From: Branchiostoma floridae
Lineage: Eukaryota; Chordata; Leptocardii; Amphioxiformes; Branchiostomatidae
Direction of reading: 5' to 3'
NCBI RefSeq assembly: GCF_000003815.2
Contig: NW_023365779.1
Span: 167,788-231,787 of the forward strand
Length of the DNA: 64,000 bases
How positions within the stretch are numbered: position 1 is the first letter of the stretch; each line of letters starts with the position of its first letter. Of the stretch, positions 21,535-32,610 are shown in pieces. The notes below the pieces were generated by a model. It ran no database searches. It was not told the origin of the DNA and saw only the letters and a program-made list of their open reading frames with translations. Both the position numbers and the translations under genes were made by a program.

Positions 21535-21710
21535 TTCATGGGAGAACATTGACCTTCATGGTTGGTCCCAGAAATGTGCATGTCTAGAAAAACTAATTCC
21601 CATGAGGTAAAACATTGACCTTCATGGCTGGTCCCTAGACTTGCACTTCCAGGAAATTTATACCACTGGGGGCAACATTGATCTTCATGGCTGGTCCCTT
21701 CCATAAAATC
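21535..21710. repeat. ~76-bp repeat, 3 copies
   Basis: ACATTGACCTTCATGGCTGG plus TCCC recurs at about 21546, 21612 and 21675, with diverged spacers. Confidence 0.8.
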
Positions 21711-21769
21711 TTTGCTATTAAACCAGAAACAGACCCAAAAATCCCATTATGGCAATTGGTCGAAGCTGC

Positions 21770-22000
21770 CAAAGGGAAAATTTCTCAGGAAGATCAATAC
21801 CAACGGATCAATACCCGTTTCCGTGGACGCAGTCGCCGTGCCGACGCGGAATTAAGCCCGGCCAAAGGTGAGGCCGGCCTCTCATTGGCCGAGCTTTATG
21901 GCCCATTTGACCTTTGACCTGATGAGATGTGCCAATAATAGGCTATATTCGGGCGCTACATGGCCCGGGGAAATCGCCACATTCTCTACACTTCACTGAC
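21770..22000. promoter_or_regulatory. CpG-bearing unique block with a DR1 nuclear-receptor site
   Basis: TGACCTTTGACCT at 21908-21920 is the reverse complement of AGGTCAAAGGTCA, an exact DR1 element bound by HNF4, RXR and COUP-TF family receptors. The surrounding block is CpG-rich (CGTGGACGCAGTCGCCGTG) and non-repeated. Confidence 0.5.
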
Positions 22001-22174
22001 TTTAAAGTGCACTTCAGGGGAAAGTGGTGGTAACTTTCACTTTCAGCCATGCCAATAAAAGTGAAATCAGTTGTCCACTGGTGAAGAGGACGAACCCTGG
22101 TGACCCCAAGGGTCCTGAATGGATCCAAGTTGTCTTATCTCGATGAGAGCAACGTTTAGCTATTACCACGGACC

Positions 22175-22625
22175 CACTTGTCGACTTCACTTTCACCTAT
22201 TATACAGGACCACTTTCACTTCACTTTCACCTATTATACAGGACCACTTTCACATCACTTTCACCTATTATACATGGTCCACTTTCACTTCACTTTCACC
22301 TATTATACAGGTCCACTTTCACTTCACTTTCACCTATTATATAGGACCACTTTCACCTATTATACAAGACCACTTTCACTTCACTTTCACCTATTATACA
22401 GGACCACTTTCACTTCACTTTCACCTATTATACAGGACCACTTTCACTTCACTTTCACCTATTATACAGGACCACTTTCATTCGACTTTTGCTGAGAGTC
22501 TTCGATTGCCTTTTTTATTGATAAGGTTATGTTCATTATAAAGTACCATTTTTGCCTCCACTTATACGATACAGAACCACTTTCACTTCACCTTTAATTA
22601 TCCCACGGGACCACTTTCACATCAC
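22175..22625. repeat. 34-bp minisatellite, about 9 copies plus diverged copies
   Basis: Units read CACTTTCACTTCACTTTCAC plus CTATTATACAGGAC; the core is 22186-22490. Looser copies occur at 22560-22625. The forward frames (105 and 140 codons) are artefacts. Each unit contains GAAAGTGAAGTGAAAGTG on the other strand. Confidence 0.93.
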
Positions 22626-23210
22626 TTTTACCTAAACTAAGCTTCTTCAGATACCCTGAAGACAGGAAAGTCTGGAAGGGAATCATTCTTACTTAAGTTG
22701 TATCTTGCTTTCACACATTTCATGATATGTATATCATAAGGTTTATTCTTAAGTCATTTTTTTCTCCTTTTTTATTCTTTAAGTCATTCTGCCGAAGGCT
22801 ATGGAGGATAGGAATTGATGGAGGGACAGAGTCATGTTCATCCGTGCAACCAGCGACCAAAAACTGTTATAAGCAACGGTTAAGCAGTACGTAACCTCTA
22901 TAAATGTACCTGCTTTTCTAAACAAGCACTGAAGATTAAAGGAACAAAGCTGAAAGTATTTCCAGTAGCATGTCAGCCTGAAAACTGCACCTAGCTGAAA
23001 ACTGCACCTGCATGATGTTGGGAATCTGGTGTGGTTTGTAGGAGAATGAATGAAGGTAGGTTTCTAGGGGCAGCAGACAGGCTGGCTAAAGCTTTCTTCC
23101 CTCTGGTTTCACCTTGTTCTCTTTCCAAGTTTCTAGTTCCGGTAGAAATGTGTGAAAACCCAGGAAACAACTTGACATCTGTATCATGCATGACTCTGCT
23201 AGTTTGTGTA
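22626..23210. other. no gene or repeat recognised
   Basis: AT-rich single-copy DNA; frames are under 70 codons. Confidence 0.4.
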
Positions 23211-23212
23211 GG

Positions 23213-23370
23213 AAAATAGATGGTGTTTGGATTGTACAGTCAGCAGACAGATATAGTAGCTGGTTTGGTCGAGGATAGATGGTGTTTGGATTGTACAGAC
23301 AGCACAGAGCACAGATATAGTAGCTGGTTTGGGTGAGGATGGATGGTGTTTGGATTGAAGAGGCAGCAGA
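23213..23370. repeat. ~60-bp repeat, 3 copies
   Basis: GATGGTGTTTGGATTGTACAG recurs at about 23219, 23278 and 23341, with ACAGATATAGTAGCTGGTTT between copies. Confidence 0.85.
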
Positions 23371-24035
23371 TGACCAGAACGCGTATATGAACCCATCCGT
23401 CTCCTTACTCCCTGGGCAATACGGAGGCAGGGGTGATGTCAGCAGGGCAGATGCACAATATTGCAACCTTCAGGTCGGACATCAGGGATGGATGGAGGAG
23501 GGATGAGGGAGGGGGCACATTGATGTGCTTTGAATGCTTTATTTGTCTATTAGCTGACATACTACTACAGGGCTGCTAAAGTGGTTCGGGTGGCAGGGGA
23601 GGTGCAGCACCTGACATAAGTAAGTATTACTAAGTAAAGTAAGCTGACATACAAAAAAATCAGCTAATCTTCCTGGACATATGAAATTTTAGATTATGAA
23701 CATACAATTATTGGTGGTCTGCAGGGAAGGGGGCATCACACCTAGGCTGGTGTTTGAACGTCATACTGCAGGTACAGAGCCATACTTTAGGTTTGTTTGT
23801 TTGGTGCTTTGAACCATTGTTTATCTATAAGAAAAGAGCTTGCAGGCCATTTTTTATTAGGAGAAAGGTAATGTAAAGGGTCAGACAAAATGTCAGGACG
23901 TCCTTCTCCAAATCTGAGATAGAATTATTATTATCATAAATGTGCATACTAGTCTGATAGCACAAAAGAAAACAACTTTACAACCACGTACCATAAATGA
24001 CAACTAAAGACATTAAGTACCAACTTCAGAATTCT
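23371..24035. other. no gene recognised
   Basis: Single-copy DNA. TAAGTAAGTATTACTAAGTA near 23617 looks like a short retroposon-type tail, but no body could be defined. Confidence 0.35.
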
Positions 24036-24212
24036 TAATTCTTTACCCAGGAAATGGGAAGAAGTCCTTCAACAGCAACAGGCTTCTTTCCCTGGACAGC
24101 CAAATTATGGAACTCTCTCGATGACAACTGATTCCCTCCTGTCTACAACTTATCAGCCTTCAAAACAAATGTCCACCGCTATCTCCTTGTACAATTATTT
24201 CCAACTTCTTAG
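24036..24212 (+). pseudogene. decayed LINE reverse-transcriptase C-terminal fragment
   Basis: From 24081, one frame reads GFFPWTAKLWNSLDDN, a stop, then FPPVYNLSAFKTNVHRYLLV, ending at a stop at 24210-24212. The FFPxTAxLWNSL...F...VHRYLL pattern is the usual C-terminal end of CR1/L2/jockey-type LINE ORF2 proteins. One internal stop and no recoverable upstream RT domain mark it as an old fragment. Clade assignment is uncertain. Confidence 0.7.
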
Positions 24213-25890
24213 TTCATTGCCTTGAAGTGGTATAATTACCTAGCTCTGAACAATCCTTGTTGATATTTCTGAAATTTTCTTAAAAACAACTTTCCCCTGC
24301 AAGGGTCTCTTCTGGCCTCCTTGCTGAGCGAGGTTACCAGAGGGCACGTCTCGGAATGTGGAGGGCACGTCTCGGAATGTCTTCCTGCCGCACCTGTGAT
24401 TTCCCCAGGTGTTGGCAGCTCATTGGAACTCACTTTCACTTTCAGTTTTATAACCCCTCACATTTGATATAGTTCCATCAGGCCACACCAAGTGGAGTCG
24501 TTGTTTCTCAGATGAAAAATACTTAAAAGAACAGGAAAACCAAGGCCAGGTTCGTGCACCTTTTTTATCCTCTCAACCCACTCTTTTTATCTCAGTCTCC
24601 TGATCTTTTTCCTAATCCAGGACTGTCTGTCTTTAAAATGAGCAAAAAGGAAATAAAAAGATGTGCCCTGCCAAGTTCTCTCTTCAGCTTTTGTTTTGAC
24701 ACATCCCCTTCATTTGATGTAGGCTTTCTTTGACAGGCATTAATGATTGAATAAACTGTTGTTAATTTCCGCTGTTTATCGTTAATTTCATACTTACAAA
24801 AATATATCTATATGTCATGAAATAAGGATTTTTGGATGGATGGGAAAAATTCTGAAGACGGAAATTTCTGTCCTTGGTTAGAAGATACCAGACAGCCCTT
24901 GCCATAACTCCGTGGTATCCAAATAACTCAATATATCTCCAACCCAGTTGTCTACAAATTTTGAATCCTGTACAATAAAGACACATGGTCGGTGAGAAAC
25001 CCTAGATTTGGGCCGGTTGTTGCTATGACAACATCAATCTGGGTGATTTCCCAGCAGAGTTCCCATCATGCTTTATGGCGGGAAGTTTTACTGCCGCATG
25101 CTCATTGCAAAATGGGAGAAAATAAAGTGCCTCGGGCCGAAACAGGGAAATTTCACGGTTTGCATCAATCCTGGCAATCCCAAATGGATGTGTTGGATCT
25201 TCCTTCTTTCCCTAACAAGGCTGGCAGACTCCACCCCTTTACACATACTACTTTGTGACATTTCCAGTCATACCTTACCATAGAATAATGTCACCCCTGG
25301 TACTGGCCTTGCCAATGTATGTTTCCTATGTTTCTACCACCCGTTTCTACCACAACGTGATGTCATTGGTCATCGTCAATGTCAATCAAAAAAGTTAACA
25401 AAACTTTTGGGATCAAATGTAAATGCAGGAATATAGTCATTCCATATGTACATTAACTAACCCATGTGTGATAGGAAAGTTTTACATCTTCAAAGCTATC
25501 TATTTATCAAAATACAAGTACAGAATGTCAGCTTATAGGTAACATCTTAACTTTTTTCAAATCTGAAAGTTTTCCAAGTTACTAGATTGTATATTGCCTT
25601 CATATTCTGATTTAGGTGCTGTGGTGGACACGGAATTGACATCAAAGGCCAGAAAAACATAACAAATTGGTTAAACCAGAATTTCAGGGCCGAGACTTCC
25701 TGCATATTGCTGTTCTCAATTATTCATAGTTCTCATACATAACAGAAAAGTACCCCAAGCCCCACGCACCATCCAACTCTGGGACAATCTTTCTAAGCTG
25801 GGAGGAAATATGGGAGGGCCACAATAAAGCACTTCTGTGGTTCTCATATTAAAAAAATAACTATGCTGAACTGGCAGAGGAGCTTGTGAT
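24213..25890. other. no gene recognised
   Basis: Mostly AT-rich single-copy DNA. A CTCACTTTCACTTTCAG run lies at 24430. 25010-25200 has a promoter-like short block with TTTATGGCGGGAAG (E2F-like GGCGGGAA at about 25077), but no downstream coding frame of note. Confidence 0.35.
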
Positions 25891-25894
25891 GGCA

Positions 25895-26140
25895 TTAAGG
25901 AAAAATTCTGCACCTTGGTACACACTGTGAGCTTCAGGCAGTAAATACAGTGTGAGTCAAGTGAAGAATCCTTAACTGAGAGATTGCCATGGAAACAGAA
26001 TCTGAGGGGGAAGTTTGCAGTACACACAGTTTCAGGCAGTAAATACAGGGTGAGTCAAGTAGAATCTTTAACTGAAAGATTGCCATGAAAACAGAGTCTG
26101 GAGGGAAGTCTGCACCTTGGTACTTAGTTTCGGGGAGTTA
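25895..26140. repeat. ~110-bp repeat, 2-3 copies
   Basis: TTCAGGCAGTAAATACAG, GTGAGTCAAGT, CTTTAACTGAAAGATTGCCA, CAGAATCTG occur twice, with a third partial copy ending at the CACCTTGGTAC near 26112. Confidence 0.85.
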
Positions 26141-26459
26141 GATATTCAGGTTTTCCTCAAAGGCCTCTGTTTTTATCTTGTCCTTTTGCTACATTTTCAT
26201 CTAAATTGTTCAAGAATGGAGTTTTTTATTGGTGTGGCCTCAAGTTTTATTCAAAGCTGTGTTCACTTGATCACAACAAACATAATACAAAGACCTGAAT
26301 GAAGCATAGATGATTAATCGTCACCTAATGAACAATTACTACACATCTAAATTTCAGTTTGGTTTAAGAACAATTGAAACCAGCTTTCCAAGCCAGTTAT
26401 GCCACAAAATCAAGATAAAGGTCCAAAGGATACAAGGAAGCAGTAGAGTACAATACAGA

Positions 26460-26648
26460 GCATACTAAATGGTGGTTGTTTGTACGGACTAGCCGGAGTT
26501 GTACTTTTTGTTGCGTAACATTATCTCCTGTTATTTTTGTTAGAGTTCTCTACATACTAAATAGTAATGGTTTCTACATGCTAGCTGGAGTAACTGTTGT
26601 ACTTTTTGTTGCGTCACCGAATCTCCTGCTAATCTTGTGAGCGTTCCC
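26460..26648. repeat. ~115-bp repeat, 2 copies
   Basis: CATACTAAAT, TGTACTTTTTGTTGCGT, TCTCCTG and AGAGTTC-type blocks recur; GTTGTACTTTTTGTTGCGT lies at about 26496 and 26595. Confidence 0.8.
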
Positions 26649-26885
26649 CACGGGACGGGGACACCGTTCTGACCTGGTCTGACAGGAAGACAGATTGGCT
26701 GGATACAGAGAGCATTATCATTCCCCTCACCGCAGGGCTTATAGAGCAGGGTTGGCTCGTGGGCGGGAAGCTGGCCTCGCCGATAATCGCGGGCTGAAAA
26801 ACGTTTCCTTCTTGTTCAAACACTTGATCAGGAGGATTTCGGCGCAGTTTTATACGTGCTGCCCGGAATGGTGATGAGACAGTGT
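26649..26885. other. CpG-bearing unique block
   Basis: Includes CTCGCCGATAATCGCGGGC (near 26776). The antisense frames that run over it continue into the gap and are not credible. Possible regulatory island. Confidence 0.3.
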
Positions 26886-26985
26886 NNNNNNNNNNNNNNN
26901 NNNNNNNNNNNNNNNNNNNNNNNNNNNNNNNNNNNNNNNNNNNNNNNNNNNNNNNNNNNNNNNNNNNNNNNNNNNNNNNNNNNNN
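26886..26985. other. assembly gap, 100 N, with flanking (CA)n
   Basis: Exactly 100 N, followed at 26991-27006 by an AC dinucleotide run, so the gap probably hides a longer CA tract. Confidence 0.99.
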
Positions 26986-27194
26986 CCCCCACACACACAC
27001 ACACACTTTAGTATTCTGTGTTGTGACTGGCAATTTGAGGAAGATGGCTGATTAAAGTGAGGAAGAATCTGCCCATCCATCCTGCCTGACAAGGGTTGAA
27101 AAGAGGCTTTTAACCCAGAGTCAGAGGAGAATAACAAGTGATCATATGAAGGAACCTGCCTCAGATCTGAGGTCTTTAGAAACAAGCCTGCAAG

Positions 27195-27430
27195 TTGCGG
27201 AAAGCATCGTAAAACCAGTGCATGGTTAGAGCAATGTCAGGGAAACTACTGAGACAAATCCTTGAGACTGTCTAAGCAATCCTTGAAACTCTTGGGACAA
27301 ACTCTTATATAGAAACTGGCAACAAAACCCTTGAGATGGGCTAAAAAACTGCTGAGGTTGTTTAAGAAACCCTTAAGGCTGTTTAAGAGACCCTTGTGAT
27401 TGTCTAAGAAGTTGCTGACAGATGGAAGCC
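27195..27430. repeat. degenerate ~30-bp repeat, about 7 copies
   Basis: Loose units of TTTAAGAAACCCTTAAGGCTG type (CTTGAGACTGTCTAAGCAAT, CTTGAAACTCTTGGGACAAA, CCTTGTGATTGTCTAAGAAG). Confidence 0.65.
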
Positions 27431-27900
27431 TTGAGCCTCCTTGAGTCTGTGGGTGGCGCCTTCAGACGTCGATCTGTTCACCTGAGCGTCTTGTAAGGAT
27501 CCTCAGTATCTCAAGACTCTCCCCGGCGTGACCCAGGAACCTGACCTGTGACCTGCAGGTCAGCGGGGAGATCACGTCGACTAATTCCTGTTTTCTTAAC
27601 GGTCTCCTTATTACAGACACGGCAAGGAACGACTTCAAGGACATTGGGGCTCTCTGGGGGTGTGCAGGTACCTCACACTGACTTTGTGGATGTAGAGGCT
27701 CACAGGGGGGATACGGGTATGTGAGAATCTACAGGAAATATCTTCAGGTAACTTTGCTTCAGGAATAAAGAGTGGTCTTACATAAAACTTAAGAATATGA
27801 AGCTCATTGCTTAAAGTTTCATTTTCGTGATTCAAAACAGCCTTTTGTGACAGGTCTGCTACAAACCTTGACTTTACTATTAGTTTCTATCAAATATGAA
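27431..27900. other. unique, CpG-bearing at 27460-27640
   Basis: GGTGGCGCCTTCAGACGTCG near 27454 and CTCCCCGGCGTGACCC near 27517. No gene seen. Confidence 0.3.
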
Positions 27901-27939
27901 ATTTGATGTTTGCTATATTTTTTTATATTGTACAAGATA

Positions 27940-28740
27940 AAATCACCAAGTCCAATTTCAGGAAAAGTAGCTGGCAATTATGTGAAGTCTACTATTGCTT
28001 TGCACTTTCTGATGCTTGTCAGAATCAAGTTATAAAGCAAATAAAATTTACCACCAGCAAAAATTTACAACCAGCATGCACACAGTGGACTGTGTCTATG
28101 ACTGTTTGGTATGTTTCCAACTTTTTACAGACATTGAGGACCTGTATGGAAACCAGACATGTTTGGCTAAAACTAAGGAAGGCAATAACACAAAATCTGG
28201 CTGCCTTGCTCCAAATTAAGTAAGAAAGACGGATTTTCCATACAAATCACAGTAGGCTGGCTAAATATTATGGCAAAGGGGCATGCAGTCTCTCATGATC
28301 ATACAAGTTGCTAGGTTTATGTGATGTCTATTAAAGTTTGCACTTTCTGATGCTTGTCAGTATTAAGTTATAGCACAATGCAACAGACAGAAACGTCTGA
28401 CAATCTGTGCTGTAGCTTTCTACAACAGACAGATTGAATCACAGCAAGTCCAACAATGTACTGATGAAATTCTCCGCTGGCACAGTTATTTTGTTATGTG
28501 ATGATTGGTAAGTTCTAACACATACATTCACGAGCAGCTAGGCGATGTTTATTATCAGTTTTCCCTGTCCGACACTTGTAAAATAACAAGTTATAGACCA
28601 TCGGAGCCGACAATAACCCGACAATCTCTGCGCCATAACTTCCTAAAGCAGGGAGATTGGATCACAACAAGTCCGGGATTGCTCCTAACGATGTTAAAAC
28701 AGAGCAAATCAGGTTGATCCTTGCACCTCTCCGGCGATGA
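27940..28740. repeat. degenerate ~270-bp repeat, 3 copies
   Basis: Shared order: AGTAGCTGGCAATTATGTGA, CTATTATTGCTTTGCACTTT, CTGATGCTTGTCAGAATCAA, GTTATAAAGCA, CCGACAATCT. Copies start near 27967, 28308 and 28535. The third has CpG-rich changes (CGGAGCCGACAATAACCCG). Frames at 27903 and 28016 are not convincing. Confidence 0.65.
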
Positions 28741-28799
28741 TTGAATCAAAAAGTCATTTCAGGCTGCGACGTGTTTCCTGTTATCCTGGGATGACTTGG

Positions 28800-28925
28800 T
28801 CCAGAGGCAGGAGGAGCCAAGATGACTCAGATGGAGACTGGCTCTGTGATGGAGCTGAGACCTCGGTCCGGAGGCAGGAGGAGCCGAGATGACTCAGATG
28901 GAGACTGGCTTCGTCATGCCGACCA
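28800..28925. repeat. 60-bp direct repeat, 2 copies
   Basis: GAGGCAGGAGGAGCCAAGAT, GACTCAGATGGAGACTGGCT repeats almost exactly at about 28804 and 28872. Confidence 0.9.
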
Positions 28926-28954
28926 GGTAAATGCGATAAGTGGGTACGGGCGAA

Positions 28955-29320
28955 CCTGATAGAACAGGCTGAAACTTGTCAGTACCAGTCTTATCCAACA
29001 AGTTCACACTGAACAAACTGTAACATTCACTACAGTTCAAGGTACGGGACAGAGCCAAGTTGACTCACAGACAGGGTATGGCTCTATGGAGACACGGTGA
29101 TTACTTCAGACATATGTGATAACTGGGCATGATGATGGGCATGGGCAAACTGGGTAGAACAGGCTGAAACTTGTCAGGAACCATTTCATTAAACTGCTAT
29201 CCAACAAGTTCACACTGAACAAACTGTAACGCTCACTACAGTTCAAGGTACAGGACAGAGCCAAGTTGACTCACTGGCAAGGACTGGCTCTATGGAGATA
29301 TGGTGAATACTTCAGACATA
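28955..29320. repeat. ~185-bp direct repeat, 2 copies
   Basis: ACAGGCTGAAACTTGTCAG, TATCCAACAAGTTCACACTG, AACAAACTGTAAC, CACTACAGTTCAAGGTAC, ACTTCAGACATATGTGA recur at about 28965 and 29158. Confidence 0.88.
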
Positions 29321-29329
29321 TGTGAGAGT

Positions 29330-29860
29330 TTTCACTCGGTATCAAGCAGCATGTTCTGGTCATCCACAGCCACTGATAGAGAGATTACAGGGTAATAACT
29401 ATGGACAAATATGGAAACTTGCTGGCTAGTACTGGGAGGTTTAGGAGAGAAAGCAAAAGTGACAACCACACACTTTCACTCTATAACAAGCAGCATGTTC
29501 TGGACAAATGTAGAAACTGGAACTGGGAGCAGAAGCGAAAGTGACAGGCATACACTTTCACTCGGTACCAAGCAGCATGTTCTGGTCATCCGCAGTCTCT
29601 ATGATACAGGGATGACAGGGCAATAACTATGTACAAATATGGAACCACTAGGAGGTTTGGGACAGAAAGTGAAAGTGACAGCCATACACTTTCACTCACA
29701 AGCATGTTCTGGTCAGCTGCAGTCTCTGATAAAGAGAAGACAGGGTAATAAGTTAACTATGGAAAAATGTAGAAACCTGGCACTACCAGCTGAAAGTGAA
29801 ATAGTGACAGCCCAACACTTTCACTCTGCATGTTCTGGTCATCCGCAGTCTCTGTGATGG
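29330..29860. repeat. ~110-bp repeat, 4-5 copies, with GAAAGTGA cores
   Basis: Blocks: ACTTTCACTCGGTATCAAGC, AGCATGTTCTGGTCATCC, GCAGTCTCTGAT, GACAGGGTAATAACTATG, GAAAGTGACAGCCATACACT. Copies near 29331, 29470, 29555, 29686 and 29815. Confidence 0.85.
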
Positions 29861-30590
29861 ACAGATGACAAGGCAATCACAACAGACACATGTGGGCAGC
29901 GGGGACCTGATGAGACCATGCGGGCAGACTTCAGCCTGTCCAACACTGTTACACACAGCAGGGATCAACTTCTGCCTGGACATTATTGTAGCATCTGTGT
30001 ATAGTCCAGTGGCTGGTGGCCCTGCCTCTGGAATGAGACGTTGGGAGTCTAACCCTGGGTGTTGTTGTTCACAGGCATAATACTGGAAAGGGCCACAGTC
30101 TAATTGTATAGATATGTCTGTCAGTCTCTACAATGCAATGGCCTCAACTTCAGGCTGTGCAACCATTGCTGTAACTGTTGTAAATACATTTGGGCATGAT
30201 GTCCTGCTGTGGTCATTGTGAATGTTGGTGGTTCTTTTCTTTTGCCATGTCAGTAAAGTCTGTCAAATTGGCCTTGTGTACATATATATGATGATGCATT
30301 TGTCCAGTTTTTTCCTAATAATCCATTCCAATAATCCATTTTTATCATCAATTTAACAATGAATTTAGTTTATTCTTCATGAAGAGGTATTTGAAGCATC
30401 TAAATTCAATTCGAAATAAAGCTGTCACCAAAATTTCATATTTTCCCTTCAAACTACTGATTGCACAACTGTGACAGTCCTAACTCCTAGCATGAAAACA
30501 AACAGGCACTTCAAGGATACATCAAAAGGGACGGCCTGTCGATCAGCGTCTTTAAGACGCCAGCTTTCTCTCTAAGGGAGGATCGCCATG
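29861..30590. other. no gene recognised
   Basis: AT-rich single-copy DNA. A 7-bp inverted pair, GCGTCTT-T-AAGACGC, lies at 30546-30560. Confidence 0.4.
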
Positions 30591-30668
30591 GCTGCACCAT
30601 GTGAAAAGGAAAGTAAGAAACGTGATATGGCTCCACCATGTGAAAAAGGAAAGTAAGAAACTTGATAT
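30588..30668. repeat. 40-bp direct repeat, 2 copies
   Basis: GGCTGCACCATGTGAAAAGG, AAAGTAAGAAACGTGATAT repeats with two differences. Confidence 0.9.
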
Positions 30669-30859
30669 CTCCCCTGTGCAGCAGGAACCAACCATTGTGA
30701 GTATCGCTGGCTGGTTGGGCCTAACTGCTGCTGGGATTTAAAAGACTTAGTCTAAATGCAGTCAAACCCAGATGTAGTGAGATAAGGTAATCGTATACAA
30801 TTCCAGACCACACAGAATTCTACAGCAGCCATGGTTCAGTAGCTAACTATCTTCCTCAC

Positions 30860-31745
30860 AGATAAAGTGGTGAATAGTGCAAATCCTGGCCTTTTTGCTG
30901 ACTCATCTCATGTGTTCCAGGAACTGTTTACATCATGGAGCAGTGGCTACAAAGCTTGCTCCTGGACAAACTAGTAAGTATTGAAAATGCTGGCCTTTTA
31001 TTCATCATCCCTTGTGCTGTAAGTCACAGGAATTGTGCAAGTCATGCATGAACTTTGGCAGTAGCTAACAATAACAAGATAGCCCAGAGTTTTGAACCCT
31101 GACCTTTCTATCTCCCATCCAGCTTGTTTGTTTCAGGAGTTTGTTCCAGGAATTTGTTCCAGGACTTTGTTACAGGAATTGCACACGCTCTGCAAGAGCT
31201 GGAGCAGTGGGTGTTGACCTTGGCCTGATAGCTGAGAGTTTGTATCCTGGCCTTTTTGTTCCACTTGCTGCTTGTTCTGTATGTTAAGGTGGGCTCTCAC
31301 TGCACTTGGGGCACCGATGCGACACTGCGGGGTTCGTTCACCGCAGGACTGTTTTCTTTGTTTGCTATTCTTAATAATTTAGATATTGCGTTATACGTAC
31401 AAGTATGACCTAGAAGGCAACAAAATACACAAGACGGAAGAAAATTTGTCCTTTATCTATTATAGTTTGAATTTTGTTGGGTCATCTACAAACCCCGCAG
31501 TGCCACACCGGTGCCCCAAGTGCAGTGAGAGTTCACCTTTACAGGAATTGGGTGCCCCATGTATGAGGCAGTGGTTACCAGCTCTGCCCTGGGAGAAGAC
31601 AGATGAAAGTTTGTGGGCAGTGGCCTTGTTATCCCACATACTGCTTGTGCTACATGTACATGTTACAGGAGTTGAGCACCCCACACATGAGCTAGGGCAG
31701 TGGTTGCCCTGCCCTGGGATGAGATATCTGTGAGTTTGTATCCTG
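30860..31745. repeat. degenerate ~110-150-bp repeat, about 6 copies
   Basis: Blocks: GAGCAGTGG, TTTGTATCCTGGCCTTTTTG, CTTGTGCTGTATGTTACAGG, AATTG. Copies near 30890, 30990, 31090, 31200, 31570 and 31680. A MITE (31287-31538) interrupts one copy. Confidence 0.75.
31287..31538. mobile_element. Harbinger-like MITE with ~48-bp TIRs and TTA duplication
   Basis: The left end AGGTGGGCTCTCACTGCACT then TGGGGCACCGATGCG is mirrored at the right by ACCGGTGCCCCAAGTGCAGT then GAGAGTTCACCT. TTA flanks both sides (31284-31286 and 31539-31541). The uninterrupted sister copy at about 31661 reads CATGTTACAGGAGTTG with a single TTA. A 3-bp TTA duplication is typical of PIF/Harbinger. No transposase is encoded; the 115-codon frame here is not a gene. 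Confidence 0.85.
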
Positions 31746-31759
31746 GTCATTCATGCACG

Positions 31760-32610
31760 AAGAGGGCTGGAGATGAGCCACAACAGCAATAGCATTCAAT
31801 CACATAGAGTCTGCACAATGTTGAAAACGACACTGCAAACTTCAGACTGCACATTGACAATGGATCTAACCAGGCATGAACAAGGTTTGGAGTTAAGCCA
31901 CAGCAGCAATAAAAGATCACATGCATAGAACATGACTAGTGCTGAAGATAATGCTATAAACTTTTGAACATTGAGAATTCTCTACAGAAGCAACTAAAAA
32001 CCTGGATCTGAAAACGATGCTGAAAACTTTTAAACACTGAGAATTCCCCACCAGATACGTTATTGGTTATTATTATTTGGGCCGACTACTCTCTCTTCGT
32101 AGCCAGGGGCTGAATTGCAAGGAGCTTACAATGGGCGGGGCTAAATCGCAAGGGTCTGAAAATGTATGCTAGCAGAATGACTCCAAACATGCAGAAACAG
32201 AGGCTGGAGCTAATCTACAAGGGCATAGAAAATAACACAAAGCCTGAATAACTTAGAAAATGAAGCTAAAAACTTCTGAACATGTAGATTTTCCACCAGA
32301 ACTCTGGGGCAGTGACTGACACCCTTGGTCCTGTGTGAGATAGCTGTAAGTTTTCCCTCACCAGATTTGTATTCAGGTGGAATGACTCTACCCATGCATG
32401 CAACATTTCACAGCATCAATAGGCGATCACGCCGAGCCTGTGCAATTTTGAAAACGACACTAAAAAGTTCGGACTGGACACTGAGAATGGCTCAAACCAT
32501 ATATGAACAAGGATTAGAGTTGATCTACCTTATCGATAGAAAATCCCCCCGAGCCTACATAATTTTGAAGACGATGCTGAAACTTCTGAACATTTTGAAT
32601 TCTCGGCGCG
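31760..32610. repeat. degenerate ~110-160-bp repeat, about 7 copies
   Basis: Blocks: GAGCCACAACAGCAATA, GATCACATGCATAGA, TTGAAAACGACACTGCAAAC, TTCTGAACATTGAGAATTC. Later copies (32400-32600) keep ACGACACTAAAAAGTTCGGA. The frame at 32325-32882 (185 codons) begins in this repeat and ends in the unique block; no domain is visible and I do not call it. Confidence 0.75.

Noticed and set aside
20301-21587. 428-codon forward frame as a protein-coding gene
   Set aside because: All three forward frames are open over the same 49-bp repeat and the peptide is a pure 49-residue echo of it; no unique domain or splice context.
25010-25258. Promoter and first exon
   Set aside because: E2F-like GGCGGGAA and a short 89-codon frame are present, but there is no donor site or recognisable protein; kept only as a note in the feature list.
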